Of a stretch of DNA of 64,000 nucleotides, positions 17,275 through 26,892 are shown piece by piece (position 1 is the stretch's first letter; each line of letters starts with the position of its first letter). Made by a program: the position numbers and the translations under genes. The stretch covers positions 1 to 64,000 of the forward strand of contig CALOBC010000011.1 of assembly GCA_942491145.1 (NCBI GenBank), in the 5' to 3' direction. The DNA is from CAXQUZ01 sp942491145. GTDB lineage: Bacteria > Myxococcota_A > UBA796 > UBA2385. The notes under the pieces are model-generated. The model worked only from the letters and a program-made list of their open reading frames with translations. It made no database searches and was not told the origin of the DNA.

Positions 17275-18927
17275 GTGAGCGAGCCCCTCGACTGGGGCCC
17301 GAGCGGTCTGCGCCGCGCGCTGCTCGCCGAGGCGAGCCCAGCCATCTCCAGCGCCGGTGCCATCACTGCGGTGCTCACGTCGCTCGGGTGGTTCGGCGCG
17401 GAGGTGGCGGTGTTCCTCAGCGGGGACCCCGGCTGGCGCCTGCCCGTGGTGGCGCAGGTCATCTTCATCGGCTTCGCCCTCCCCTTCGGCGCCACGCTGT
17501 GGTGGTCCGGTCGTCGCGGGCCGATTCCCCCTTGGCTCGTTGACGTGCTGGTCGTCGCCATCGCGCAGATCGCCGGCCTGATCGCACTGACCCACCTGTT
17601 GGTCGACCCCTCCGAGCTGCCCAGCGCCATCCACGGGCTGATCCCGTTGGGCCTCGCTGCGGCCATCGTCCTCAGCGCGCTCTCGATGCGCCCTCGTCTG
17701 ACGTCCCTCGTGGCGTTGGGTAGCGCTGCGCAGTACCTGGCCATCTTCGCCGCAGCGCGCCCCTGGTTTCCTGCGGACGTCGCCGAGGGCGCGATGTCAG
17801 CGGTGCTGGTCGGCTGGGGCGAGGCGGCCCGACGCGCCCTCCTCCTGGTCGCCATCGGCGGGTTCACCACCCTGGGTGCCGCCGCCTTCCGCCGCGCGAC
17901 CCTGCGCGTCCTCAAGGAGCGCGAGCAGAAGGAGCAGCTCGAGCGGGAGGCCCTTCTCGCCGAGGTCCAGCGCGCGATGGCCGAGGTGGCAAGCACCGCG
18001 AAGACCGAGTTCGTCGCCACCCTGTCCCACGAGCTGCGCACCCCCGCCCACGGCATCCTGGGGTTCGCCGACGCCCTCGCCCAGGCGCCGGAACTGAGCG
18101 CAGAGAGCCGACAGCTCGTGCGCACCATCCAGGCGAGCACGCGCCACCTGGTGTCCCTCGTGGAAGACTCCCTCGACGGCGCGGCCGCGGAGACCGGGCA
18201 GCTCCCGATGAGCCGCCGAGACGTCCCGGTTCGGGCGTTGGTGGCCGGGGTCGTGGACATGATGAGCGCCAGCACTCTCCGGGGTCCGCTCAGCTTGAGC
18301 TGGCGGGCGGACGACGGGGTGCCGGAGTCGGTGATGGTCGACCCGAAGCGTCTGCGGCAGGTCTTGATCAACCTGGTGCGCAATGGCCTCAAATACACCG
18401 ACGAGGGAGGGGTGCACATCCAGCTCAGGGCACCGCAGCCAGACCGCCTGACCATCGAGGTACAAGACACGGGCCCTGGCTTCCAACAAGACGAGATCGA
18501 GCAGCTGTTCGAGCGGTTTCGGCGTGGCGGCACTGGGGCCACGGACGTCAGGGGACACGGGCTGGGGCTTGCCATCTGTCGCTCCATCGTCGAAGCGCTG
18601 TCCGGCGAGCTGCACGTCGCGAGCACGCCCGGCGTGGGCGTCACCGCCACCATCGTGCTGCCGGTGACGGCCCCCGCGCTGGCTGCTGCGCCCACCTTCG
18701 CGGCCTACCCGCCCCCTGCCGCCGCGCAGGCGCTGTGGGCGGCCGCCGAACGGGGGGACATGACCGGGGTCGCACGGCTGTGTCGTGCGCTGCCGAACAC
18801 CGATCCGGCGCTCGGACCGTTCGCCGCGTCGGCATTGTCGCTGGCCGGCGCGTACGACGACGCCGGGGTGATGGGCTTGCTGTCCGGCGTCCCTGGCTTT
18901 TCCCCTGCGATCGAGGAGGCAGAATGA
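17275..18927 (+). CDS. Membrane-bound sensor histidine kinase
   Basis: About 550 residues. Five or six hydrophobic segments fill residues 20-205, followed by a short coiled coil (REQKEQLEREALLAEVQRAM). The HisKA domain has SHELRTP with the phospho-acceptor H252. The ATPase domain has the N box LINLVRNGLKYT, G1 DTGPGF and G2 GHGLGLAI. After it come about 75 Ala-rich residues ending in a helical-repeat-like part. GTG at 17275 is preferred because GGAG stands 7 nt upstream; GTG at 17218 would add 19 residues but has no well-spaced site. The gene overlaps the response regulator by 4 nt. The membrane sensor part is not a named domain, so the signal is unknown. Confidence 0.88.
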   Translation: MSEPLDWGPSGLRRALLAEASPAISSAGAITAVLTSLGWFGAEVAVFLSGDPGWRLPVVAQVIFIGFALPFGATLWWSGRRGPIPPWLVDVLVVAIAQIAGLIALTHLLVDPSELPSAIHGLIPLGLAAAIVLSALSMRPRLTSLVALGSAAQYLAIFAAARPWFPADVAEGAMSAVLVGWGEAARRALLLVAIGGFTTLGAAAFRRATLRVLKEREQKEQLEREALLAEVQRAMAEVASTAKTEFVATLSHELRTPAHGILGFADALAQAPELSAESRQLVRTIQASTRHLVSLVEDSLDGAAAETGQLPMSRRDVPVRALVAGVVDMMSASTLRGPLSLSWRADDGVPESVMVDPKRLRQVLINLVRNGLKYTDEGGVHIQLRAPQPDRLTIEVQDTGPGFQQDEIEQLFERFRRGGTGATDVRGHGLGLAICRSIVEALSGELHVASTPGVGVTATIVLPVTAPALAAAPTFAAYPPPAAAQALWAAAERGDMTGVARLCRALPNTDPALGPFAASALSLAGAYDDAGVMGLLSGVPGFSPAIEEAE

Positions 18928-19880
18928 ACGAGGCGGCAGCAACCATCTTGATCATCGACGACGACACCACCAGCCTGGAGTTCGCCCACCACGCGCTGGC
19001 GGCCTCGGACTACGCGGTGGTGACCGCCCGCACGGGCGAGCGGGGGTTCCGCCGTGTGCTCCACGTGCGCCCGGACCTGGTTCTGCTCGATCTCGGTCTC
19101 CCCGACATCGACGGGCACGAGGTCTGTCGCAGGCTGAAGGGGCACAAGCTGACCGCCCACATTCCGGTGGTCTTCATGACCGCGCGGACCGCCATCGCCG
19201 ACAAGCAGCGCAGCTTCGATCTGCTGGGGGTCGACTACCTGGTGAAGCCCTTCGCGGCGGCCGAGCTGGTAGCCCGCGTGCGGGTCCATCTCGACCACGC
19301 CCGCGTGCGCAGCGACCTTGTTGCCCGGACCCAGGGGCTCGAGGTTCAGCTCGCCGATGTGCGCCACCTGCTCGAGACCGCGCTGGAGCACCAAGTCGCG
19401 GCCGACGCCGGCCACCTGCGGCTGCAGGCCTTGGTGGAGGTCCAGCGCGAGCAGCTCGCCGCACACATGGAGCGCCTCGTCTCCACTGACAACCGAGTCG
19501 GGAGCGCCAGCTCGCCGCCGGGGATCACGACCGTCGAGCGCGTGCGGGTGGTGACGGAGATGCTCGAGCGGATGCAGCACGAGGTCGAGCCCGACGGCGC
19601 CCTTCACCGCGACCTTGGGCGCGCCGCCGCATTGTTGGAGCCCGTGGTGGGGGAGGCGCCCAGCCAGCCCGACGAGGGCCACGGCTCAGCGGAACTGCTC
19701 TCTTCGCGCGAGCGCGAGGTGTTCGACTTGCTCATCCTCGGACGAACGAACAAGGAGGTGTCCGTGGCCCTCGGCGTGACCACCTCGACCGTCAGCACCT
19801 ACCGCATGCGGATCATGGAAAAGCTCGGGGTGGAGACCCTCGCCGGGCTGATCCGCGTCGGGCTGCGGCAGGGGACCTGA
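18924..19880 (+). CDS. Response regulator, REC + coiled coil + LuxR-type HTH
   Basis: A 318-residue regulator. The receiver domain (1-125) has the acidic pair in IIDDD, the phospho-acceptor D56 in LVLLDLGLPD, the Thr in FMTARTA and the Lys in YLVKPF. An unusually long 120-residue helical middle follows (residues 130-245). The C terminus (about 255-315) is a LuxR-type HTH (LSSREREVFDLLILGRTNKE, TVSTYRMRIMEKLG). It would bind DNA when phosphorylated by the kinase that overlaps it (ATGA). The GAGGAGG site before ATG at 18924 supports the start. Targets are unknown. Confidence 0.9.
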   Translation: MNEAAATILIIDDDTTSLEFAHHALAASDYAVVTARTGERGFRRVLHVRPDLVLLDLGLPDIDGHEVCRRLKGHKLTAHIPVVFMTARTAIADKQRSFDLLGVDYLVKPFAAAELVARVRVHLDHARVRSDLVARTQGLEVQLADVRHLLETALEHQVAADAGHLRLQALVEVQREQLAAHMERLVSTDNRVGSASSPPGITTVERVRVVTEMLERMQHEVEPDGALHRDLGRAAALLEPVVGEAPSQPDEGHGSAELLSSREREVFDLLILGRTNKEVSVALGVTTSTVSTYRMRIMEKLGVETLAGLIRVGLRQGT

Positions 19881-19967
19881 CGGGTGTCCTGGATGCCTGC
19901 GGCGATGCTGCGACTCCGGTGCCCGCGCGCGGCAGACCTTGGCTGAGGATGCGGTGCTGGAGGTCGT

Positions 19968-21851
19968 TCAGCCCTCGGGCAGCGCCACCCGGTACAGGTA
20001 GCTGTTCTTGGGCTCTCGGGAGAAGCGCTCGGCGATGATGGCCCGCAGCGCAGCGTACTCGGTGCCGTCACTCACGTGGCGGTCCCGCAGGGCCTCGGCG
20101 GCGGCCTTGTTGCCTTGTGCCTTGATCTGAAACACTTGCTGGGCGAGGTCTTGGATGGCGCCGGGCAAGGCGTCCCGGTGGGCCTCGAAGCAACCCATGT
20201 CTTGTCCCCTGGCCGCCAGGATCTCTGGGTGCCACGACATGGCACCGGTCGACAGCCAGTGGCCGACGTGCACGGCGGCGAGCTGGCCGTAGGGAAGGGG
20301 GTTGCCGGCCCCGTCGACCAGGCCGCCCGCGATGTTGCCCAGCGCCCAGCCGATGTCGGCGACTTGGGACCGAAACTGGTCGTTGGGGTCGTAGTGTCCG
20401 TGGTCCGCGAGCCACAGCCGCAGCGACATGGCGGCGGTCTCGGCCTTGAGCTCTTCGAGCATGTTGGCCAACGGCCCGCCGAAGACCTCGGTGTCTTTCT
20501 TGCCGTCGACGGTGTAGTCGCCGCTGGGCCCGAGGTTGTGGGCGGCCTCGTGCAGGATGGTGCTGAACAGCAAGGGTTCCGGGTCCCGGGGCCACGCCGT
20601 GTGGGTCGCCGAGCACATCACCGAGCCCAGCGCCCGCTCCAAGCTGGCCACGCTGTCGGGGTCGGTGCCAATGTTGGTCATGGCCACGGTGCGCCCGCCG
20701 GCGTCGGCCACCGGTCCCCAGTTCGGCAAGCTCTGGCCGATGGTGGCGCCGATGCCCTTTCGTGCGTCGCCGGCGTTGAGCACGATGTTGATGAACTCGG
20801 GCAGATCGAAGCCCACCGTGCGCTCGGCATAGGGCGGGCCGGCGAGCTGGGCGACCGTGTGTTCGAGGTCTTGCTTGAGGGGCGACAAGCGCTGTTGAAG
20901 GGCCAGCCCGCTGGGATTTACCTTGGCGAGCACCATGTGGAAGCCGGCATGTTCGCTGCACGGGTCGAAGTAGGTCTCGTCGGGGCCCACGCGGAGGTAC
21001 CACCGGCTGTTGTCTTGGCTCATGGCGGCCCAGGCGGCGTCGGCGGCGAACCAGTCGTTGCTCTCGAAGGCGTCGGCGGCGGCCCGCAGGTAGGCCTGGA
21101 GGGCGGGCTCATCGGGCGGTGCGGCGTCGGCGGCCTTGCGCAGGGTTGCGGCGGCCCGGCCCATGTCAGCGGCCCAGTGCTTGCTGTAGGGAACGGCCAC
21201 CAGCGCGCCATCTTGCGCGGCGAGCACATGGAAGGGGTCCATGGCCGCCCGGGGCACCGTGCTGCACCAGTCTTCGCCCTGCTGAACGGACGGGGGGTAG
21301 AGCCCAGAGATCCTGGGGGTGGGCTTGAGGGTGGCGTGGCAGTCGGGGTTGTCGACGGTGGTGGGGGCCTCGCACCAGGGGCCTTGGGTGCGGGCGATGA
21401 GGGCCCGGCCCAGCGTGTCGTCGGGCGGCAAGGTGTCGGCCAGTCCGGCGGTGCCGAGCTGGCGGGCGTGCAGCGTCTCGATGATGTCGCCGACCTCGAG
21501 CAGCGCCCGCACCATCGCGGCATCCTCGGGGCGGATGTCCGTTGTCTGGATGAGGGTGGGCCGGCCTTGGGCGAGCTCTGCCGTGAGGGCGTGCTGGCGG
21601 GCATCCATCGTGGGAGGATGGGCGACGTGGTCCGCGATGCGTGCCGCGGCGTCCGCGGTGGGGCCACCGAGGCGGTTGCGCACGGTGACCTGCTGCCCAT
21701 CAGCGGTCTGGAAGACGGGCAGGTTGAGCTCGACCGCGGCCTGGTTGAAGGCCTGACGGGACGGGGGCGCGGGGGCTTCGGGGACCGGGACCACGGCGGT
21801 GGTCGTCTGGGTCGCGCAGCCGACGAGCGTGAGCAGCAGGGGGCGCAACAT
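19968..21851 (-). CDS. Lipoprotein with gluzincin-like HEAAH metallopeptidase motif (DPP III-like)
   Basis: A 627-residue lipoprotein (MLRPLLLTLVGC). Near residue 430 it has STILHEAAHNLGPSGDY, and about 30 residues later NMLEELKAETAAM. This HExxH plus downstream E(x)2-3E arrangement is that of gluzincin zinc peptidases, with the flank (HNLGP, EELKAE) closest to the dipeptidyl-peptidase III group M49. The N-terminal half is unrecognised. It is the third gene of a same-strand run after the MopE-like lipoprotein and the GH3 enzyme, 63 bp after the latter. A degradative role at the cell surface is inferred; substrate and activity are untested. Confidence 0.62.
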   Translation of the reverse strand: MLRPLLLTLVGCATQTTTAVVPVPEAPAPPSRQAFNQAAVELNLPVFQTADGQQVTVRNRLGGPTADAAARIADHVAHPPTMDARQHALTAELAQGRPTLIQTTDIRPEDAAMVRALLEVGDIIETLHARQLGTAGLADTLPPDDTLGRALIARTQGPWCEAPTTVDNPDCHATLKPTPRISGLYPPSVQQGEDWCSTVPRAAMDPFHVLAAQDGALVAVPYSKHWAADMGRAAATLRKAADAAPPDEPALQAYLRAAADAFESNDWFAADAAWAAMSQDNSRWYLRVGPDETYFDPCSEHAGFHMVLAKVNPSGLALQQRLSPLKQDLEHTVAQLAGPPYAERTVGFDLPEFINIVLNAGDARKGIGATIGQSLPNWGPVADAGGRTVAMTNIGTDPDSVASLERALGSVMCSATHTAWPRDPEPLLFSTILHEAAHNLGPSGDYTVDGKKDTEVFGGPLANMLEELKAETAAMSLRLWLADHGHYDPNDQFRSQVADIGWALGNIAGGLVDGAGNPLPYGQLAAVHVGHWLSTGAMSWHPEILAARGQDMGCFEAHRDALPGAIQDLAQQVFQIKAQGNKAAAEALRDRHVSDGTEYAALRAIIAERFSREPKNSYLYRVALPEG

Positions 21852-21914
21852 GACGGCTCCAGGGGCGCGGGGCCCAGCTTGGGGAACGGCCCCACATCGG
21901 AGCAGCCCGGCACG

Positions 21915-24023
21915 CTATCGCAGCGTCAGGTCCAGCGTCTCGATGGTCTCGGCCGACGACCGGGCCACTTCAAAGGTGTACGCCCCGGGAATGGTCTGCC
22001 ACAAGCCATCTTCGTGGATGCGCAGGTCTTCGGTGTCGACGGTGAGCACGGCGTCCACCGTCTCACCCGGGGCGACGTCCACCTGGGCGAAGGCCAGCAG
22101 CTTGCGGGCCGGACGGCGAGGGTCCGTGATGGTCGGACCGCCGTAGAGCTGCACCGTCTCGACCCCATCCCGGTCGCCGGTGTTGGTCACGGGCACCACC
22201 ACGGTCCATTGGGTTGCGTCGCTCAGTGTGGTGGTCTCGGGCTCGGCCGGTCCCCAAGCAAAGCTTGTGGTCGACAACCCAAAGCCAAACGCAAAGCGTG
22301 CAGAGACACCGGTGCGGTCGAGGTGGCGGTAGCCGTGGAAGTGGTCGTAGGTGACCACGAGCGAGGTGTTGTCGAAGGGGGGCAGGTCCGACTCGACATG
22401 GGGCACGGTCAGGGGCATCCGGCCGGCGGGGGGGACCGTGCCGTACAACAAGCGGGCGACGGCATCCCCGCCTCGGGCGCCGGGGTACCACACCATCAAG
22501 ATGCCCTGCACGTCGTCAATCCAGTCGTCCACGACGATGGCCCCGCCACCTTGCAGCACCACCATCACCCGGTCGCTGGCGGCACTGGCCCGGGCGATGG
22601 TGGTCAGGTCTTCGGTGGACAACCGCAGGTCCGCCCGGTCGCCGGCCCCGATGAAGTCTTCCCCCTCGTCTTCGGCGGTGAGGCCGACCACCACGACCAC
22701 CACGTCGGCGCTGGCCAGGGCCGCGGCATCGGTCTCGTCCACCAACATGACCGTGCGGTCACTTGCGTGGGTCTGCAGGCCTTCAAGCACGGTGGAGACG
22801 TCGGGGGCGTCGACATTGCTGGAGCCGGTGTCGCCGATGTTCTCGACGTCGGCCAGCCGACCGGTGACCGCGATGCTCAACCCACCGTCGATGGGCATGG
22901 CACCGTCATTGTGGAGGAGCACCGAGCCCCGCTCGGCGACCCGCTGGGCGAGGTCCAGGTGGGCCGGGGTCAGCCGCAGCGAAGGGTCCAGCGTGGGCTC
23001 GCCGAGCGCCAGGCCAAAGCAGCGCTTGGTGCGCAAGATACGGGCCACCGCGGCATCCACGACTGCTTCGTCGATGTTGCCCTGCTGCACGGCGTCGACA
23101 AGATCCGCTCCGAAGTGTTGGCCGACGGGCATCTCGATGTCCAGGCCGGCGTTGGCGGCCCCTTCGGTGGTCTCGACGGCCCACACCCAGTCCGAGACGG
23201 CGGCCCCGGGAAAGCCCCAGTCGTCCCGCAAGATGTCGGTGAGCAGCTGGGGGCTCTCGGCGGCGGGGGGGCCGTTGATGTGGTTGTAGGCGGCCATCAC
23301 GGTGGCGGCGCCGCCCTCGATCAACACTTCGCGAAAGTGGGGCAGGTAGACCTCGTGCAGGGCGCTGTCGTCGATCTGCACATCGACGTGCAGCCGGGTG
23401 TCTTCGATGGAGTTGACGGCGAGGTGCTTGGGTTGGGCGAGCACCCGGGTCTGGGCGCCCTCGACGAAGGCCCGGCCGAGGGCACCGAGCAGCAGCGGGT
23501 CTTCGCCATAGGTCTCTTGGGACCGGCCCCAGCGGGGGTGGCGCAACACATTGATGGTGGGGGCCAACAACACATTGGCGCCGACAGCTTGCACTTCCGC
23601 CGCGATGGCCTCGCCGACCTGGGCTTCGAGCGCCGGGCTCCACGTCGCGCCCCGGGCCATGCCGACGGGAAAGGACGTGGCGGGGCCGCTCTCGGTGTGG
23701 GCGCCCCGGGGGCCGTCCATCATGCGAAAGGCGGGGATGCCGTGGACCGGGTCTTCGGGGGTCTCGTAGTAGCCGCGCTCGTGGGCAAACACGCTGGAGC
23801 CGGCCATCTGGGCGACCTTCTCATCGAGGCTCATCGTGCCGAGGGTGTCGTCCACCCAGCGGTCCACAGCCACGGCATCCGCCGGGCACCACTTCTCGAA
23901 GATGGCGTCAGCTACGTCATTGTCGGCGGTGTCGCCGGGCGCATCCGGGCCCTTGTCGGCCGAGGAGGAGCACCCGCCGATGGTCACGAGCAATAGCCAA
24001 GACCGTGGCCAGCGGGGCCCCAC
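21915..24023 (-). CDS. Glycoside hydrolase family 3 (beta-glucosidase-like) lipoprotein
   Basis: About 702 residues starting with GTG at 24023, which puts the lipobox VTIGGC at residue 18 and a GAGG site 6 nt upstream; the gene then begins 9 nt after the MopE-like gene ends. The GH3 N-terminal barrel shows DGPRGAH, NVLRHPRWGRSQETYGEDP, QPKHLAVNS and the nucleophile Asp in GAAVSDWVWAVET. The second domain (GLTAEDEGEDFIGAGDRADL) and a C-terminal fibronectin-III-like domain follow. GH3 enzymes release terminal beta-linked sugars. Its place among exported proteins suggests extracellular glycan use. The exact sugar cannot be read from sequence. Confidence 0.92.
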   Translation of the reverse strand: MGPRWPRSWLLLVTIGGCSSSADKGPDAPGDTADNDVADAIFEKWCPADAVAVDRWVDDTLGTMSLDEKVAQMAGSSVFAHERGYYETPEDPVHGIPAFRMMDGPRGAHTESGPATSFPVGMARGATWSPALEAQVGEAIAAEVQAVGANVLLAPTINVLRHPRWGRSQETYGEDPLLLGALGRAFVEGAQTRVLAQPKHLAVNSIEDTRLHVDVQIDDSALHEVYLPHFREVLIEGGAATVMAAYNHINGPPAAESPQLLTDILRDDWGFPGAAVSDWVWAVETTEGAANAGLDIEMPVGQHFGADLVDAVQQGNIDEAVVDAAVARILRTKRCFGLALGEPTLDPSLRLTPAHLDLAQRVAERGSVLLHNDGAMPIDGGLSIAVTGRLADVENIGDTGSSNVDAPDVSTVLEGLQTHASDRTVMLVDETDAAALASADVVVVVVGLTAEDEGEDFIGAGDRADLRLSTEDLTTIARASAASDRVMVVLQGGGAIVVDDWIDDVQGILMVWYPGARGGDAVARLLYGTVPPAGRMPLTVPHVESDLPPFDNTSLVVTYDHFHGYRHLDRTGVSARFAFGFGLSTTSFAWGPAEPETTTLSDATQWTVVVPVTNTGDRDGVETVQLYGGPTITDPRRPARKLLAFAQVDVAPGETVDAVLTVDTEDLRIHEDGLWQTIPGAYTFEVARSSAETIETLDLTLR

Positions 24024-24031
24024 CCTGGGCC

Positions 24032-26650
24032 TCAACGCACCCACACCGAGAGGATGTTGCTGGACACGCTGCCGTAGCCCCGGGACGAGCCACCGCACGT
24101 GTACTCCGCGCCGATGGTGCCCTCGGCGTAGTTGTGGTCGCCGTGGTTGGTGTAGCTGGAGAAGATGGCGGCGTCGTAGTTGCCGGCGCTGGTGGTCTCC
24201 AGGCTGGAGCCGTCGGTGTCGCAGACCGTGATGGTGGCCGTGGACGTCCGGAAGTAGCTGCCCGTCATGGTGGACGTGTAGCTATGGCGGCCGGTGCCGG
24301 TGAGGCCGGAGCAGGTCGTGATGCGGGCGCCGACGAGATCGTGCATGTCATCGACCACCGAGCCGACGCTGAACTGCATGCGGCTTGTGTTCGGATAGGT
24401 TGCGGTGAGCAAGATCTCGGAGAAGTCGACCTCGTCGTAGGCCTTGGACTTGCCCCGGTCCGACGTGCTGTCGAGCGTGGTGGTCGAGCCGTTGGACCAC
24501 CAGCCCGCGAAGCCCGAGCCATAGGTGGTGTCGGGGGCGGAGCAGGAGAACAGCAAGGTCCAGCCGCCGCTGCTGGTGCTCATGTCGCAGTAGTTGAGGT
24601 AAACACCGTTGCCTTCGGGGTCGAGGTAGTATGCGCCGCTCGATGCCGTGGGGTCGTCGGTGATGATGTCTTCGCAGCTTGTGGCCGCGCAGGTGCTCGA
24701 CGTGCCGAGGGCGCCGTTGTCCGAGATGCCGTCGCAGTCGTTGTCCGTCCCATCGCACTGTTCGGTGGCGCCGGGGTAGGCTTCGTCGTCTCCATCGTCG
24801 CAGTCGGTGTTGTCGGAGACACTGCCCGAAGGGGCCACACACGCCAAGGTGGCGGTGCTGGGGTCGCCAAAGCCGTCCACGTCGGTGTCGTCGTACCAAG
24901 TGCTCGCGGTCGATGTGTCCAGCGAGCTGTCGGCGTCGTCGGTGTCGCCGTCGCAGTCGTCGTCGACGCTGTTGCAGATCTCGGTGGCGCCGGGGTTGAT
25001 GGACAATGCGCCGTCGTTGCAGTCGGTGCCATCAGTGACCGCGCCCGTGGGCTGGGCGCAGCTCTGGATCATCGTGCTGGGGTCGCCGTAGAGGTCGCCG
25101 TCGTTGTCGTCGTGCCAGGTGGTGCGGGTGGTCAGGTCCAGCGTGGTGTCGCTGTCGTCGGCCACGCCGTTGCAGTCGTCGTCCACGCCGCCGTTGCAGA
25201 CCTCGGTGGCCCCGGGGTTGACCGCCGTGACCGTGTCGTCGCAGTCGGTGCTGTCAGTGACCGTGGCCGTGGGGGCGGCGCAGGTGGTGGTGGCGGTGCT
25301 GAGGTCGCCATACCCGTCGCCATCGGTGTCGTCGTACCAGGTGGTGCGGGTGGTGAGATCCAGCGTGGTGTCGCTGTCGTCGGCGAGTCCGTTGCAGTCG
25401 TCGTCGACGCCGCCGTTGCAGATCTCGGTGGCCCCAGGATTGACCGTTGCTTCCCCATCATCGCAGTCGCCGGAGGCCGAGACGTAGTTGGTGGGTGCGA
25501 CGCAAGCCACCGTGGCGGTAGCAGTCTGGCCGAATGTGTCGAGGTCGGAGTCGAGGTACCACGTGGACTGGCCGGTGACCGAAGCGTCCGCGTCGTCGGA
25601 GACACCGTCGCAGTCGTCGTCCACGCCGCCGTTGCAGACCTCGGTGGCGCCAGGGTTTACCGCCGTGGCGGTGTCGTCACAGTCGGTGGCATCGGCGACG
25701 AAGCCGGACGGTGCCGCGCAGGCGACCTGAGTGACCGCGAGGTTGCCGTATCCATCGGTGTCGCCGTCCTGGTAGAACGTGGCCGCGTCGATGGCGGTGG
25801 GCTCGTCGGTGTCCCCATCGCAGTTGTCGTCAATGCCGTTGCACAGCTCATTGTGGCCGGGCGACACGGTGTTGTTGTCGTCGTCGCAGTCCCCCGACAA
25901 CGATGCGTAGCCCTCGGGCTCGGTGCAGGCCTCGGTGGTGAGGTCGAGCACGCCGTAGTTGTCGCCGTCGGTGTCGGCGTAGAAGGTGGTGGTGACCCCC
26001 TCGTCGACCTCACCGTCGCAGTTGTTGTCTTGTTCGTCGCACGTCTCGGTCGCTCCAGGGTAGGATGCGGGGCTGAGATCGTCGCAGTCCAGGTCATTGT
26101 CGACGTGGTCGGCCGGTGCCTCACAGGCGATGGTCTGGGCGTCCGCGTCGCCATAGCCGTCGCCGTCTTCGTCGAGGTACCAAGGCGAACCGACGCCCTC
26201 GTCGATGGCACCGTCGCAGTTGTCGTCGACCTCGTTGCAGGTCTCGTCGGCCTCGGGATGCACATCTGGGTTGCTGTCGTCGCAGTCGCCCACGGTGGTG
26301 ACCAGGCCATCGCTCGCGGCGCACGCGTCGGTGCCGCCGTCGCTGTTGTCCCCGAAGCCGTCGCCGTCTCCGTCGGGGTAGTACGTGGTGGTCACGCCCT
26401 CGTCGATCTCGCCGTCACAATTGTTGTCGATGCCGTCGCAGATCTCGACGCCGCCGGGGCTGGTGGCGGGGTCGCTGTCGTTGCAGTCTTCGCTTGCGGG
26501 AAAGCCGTCGTTGTCGCCGTCGGGGTCGTCCACGGACACACCGGCGGTGTCGGCGTCCGCCTTGCCGCCGGCGCCGGGTTCGCAGGCCACGGCAAAGGTG
26601 AGCGCACCGAGCAACAGGGCCCGAAAGGGGTGGGGCAGGGCAAGGGTCAC
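24032..26650 (-). CDS. MopE-type metal-binding-repeat lipoprotein with fibrinogen-like C-terminal domain
   Basis: About 872 residues. GTG at 26650 yields a signal peptide ending in FAVACEPG. Residues about 45-620 contain nine MopE-type blocks, each with CDDxxxxxxPGATEVC and a calcium-loop-like DxDGDGYGD. The C-terminal 230 residues resemble a fibrinogen-like domain: AYYLDPEGNGVYLNYCDMST then SGGWTLLFSC, with a Cys-rich end. Many Asp-rich loops predict calcium or other metal binding, and the fibrinogen-like fold predicts glycan or surface binding. It heads a same-strand run with the GH3 and peptidase genes. Middle blocks are nearly identical at DNA level, which hints at unequal exchange. Confidence 0.85.
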   Translation of the reverse strand: MTLALPHPFRALLLGALTFAVACEPGAGGKADADTAGVSVDDPDGDNDGFPASEDCNDSDPATSPGGVEICDGIDNNCDGEIDEGVTTTYYPDGDGDGFGDNSDGGTDACAASDGLVTTVGDCDDSNPDVHPEADETCNEVDDNCDGAIDEGVGSPWYLDEDGDGYGDADAQTIACEAPADHVDNDLDCDDLSPASYPGATETCDEQDNNCDGEVDEGVTTTFYADTDGDNYGVLDLTTEACTEPEGYASLSGDCDDDNNTVSPGHNELCNGIDDNCDGDTDEPTAIDAATFYQDGDTDGYGNLAVTQVACAAPSGFVADATDCDDTATAVNPGATEVCNGGVDDDCDGVSDDADASVTGQSTWYLDSDLDTFGQTATATVACVAPTNYVSASGDCDDGEATVNPGATEICNGGVDDDCNGLADDSDTTLDLTTRTTWYDDTDGDGYGDLSTATTTCAAPTATVTDSTDCDDTVTAVNPGATEVCNGGVDDDCNGVADDSDTTLDLTTRTTWHDDNDGDLYGDPSTMIQSCAQPTGAVTDGTDCNDGALSINPGATEICNSVDDDCDGDTDDADSSLDTSTASTWYDDTDVDGFGDPSTATLACVAPSGSVSDNTDCDDGDDEAYPGATEQCDGTDNDCDGISDNGALGTSSTCAATSCEDIITDDPTASSGAYYLDPEGNGVYLNYCDMSTSSGGWTLLFSCSAPDTTYGSGFAGWWSNGSTTTLDSTSDRGKSKAYDEVDFSEILLTATYPNTSRMQFSVGSVVDDMHDLVGARITTCSGLTGTGRHSYTSTMTGSYFRTSTATITVCDTDGSSLETTSAGNYDAAIFSSYTNHGDHNYAEGTIGAEYTCGGSSRGYGSVSSNILSVWVR

Positions 26651-26892
26651 AGTGCTTCCGAGATCAGGAGGGTGCCGCACGGCGGGGTGTGCAGACGGTA
26701 GCGCGGGCTGGCGCCAGTCCACAAGAGCCGGCTGGTGACGTCTGGGGGAGGGCGTGTGCTGGCGCGGCCGGGCACCCCGGGGGCAGGAAGGCTTGGGCTG
26801 CCTGGGCGCGGGGCTTTGGGGAGGGCCGGTTGCCTGCAGCGGGGCCCTGCTGCACTGTGGTTGGCCTCGCCCCACTCCTTGCCTCGATCGCC

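Noticed and set aside
20076..23996. A 1306-codon plus-strand open frame opposite the peptidase and GH3 genes
   Set aside because: It spans two minus-strand genes with clear signals and catalytic motifs; its Gly/Val/His composition is typical of antisense frames in GC-rich DNA.
24005..26701. An 898-codon plus-strand frame with GVVVVDAVADLGG-like repeats
   Set aside because: It is the antisense reading of the MopE-type repeats, so its apparent periodicity is a mirror of the real protein.
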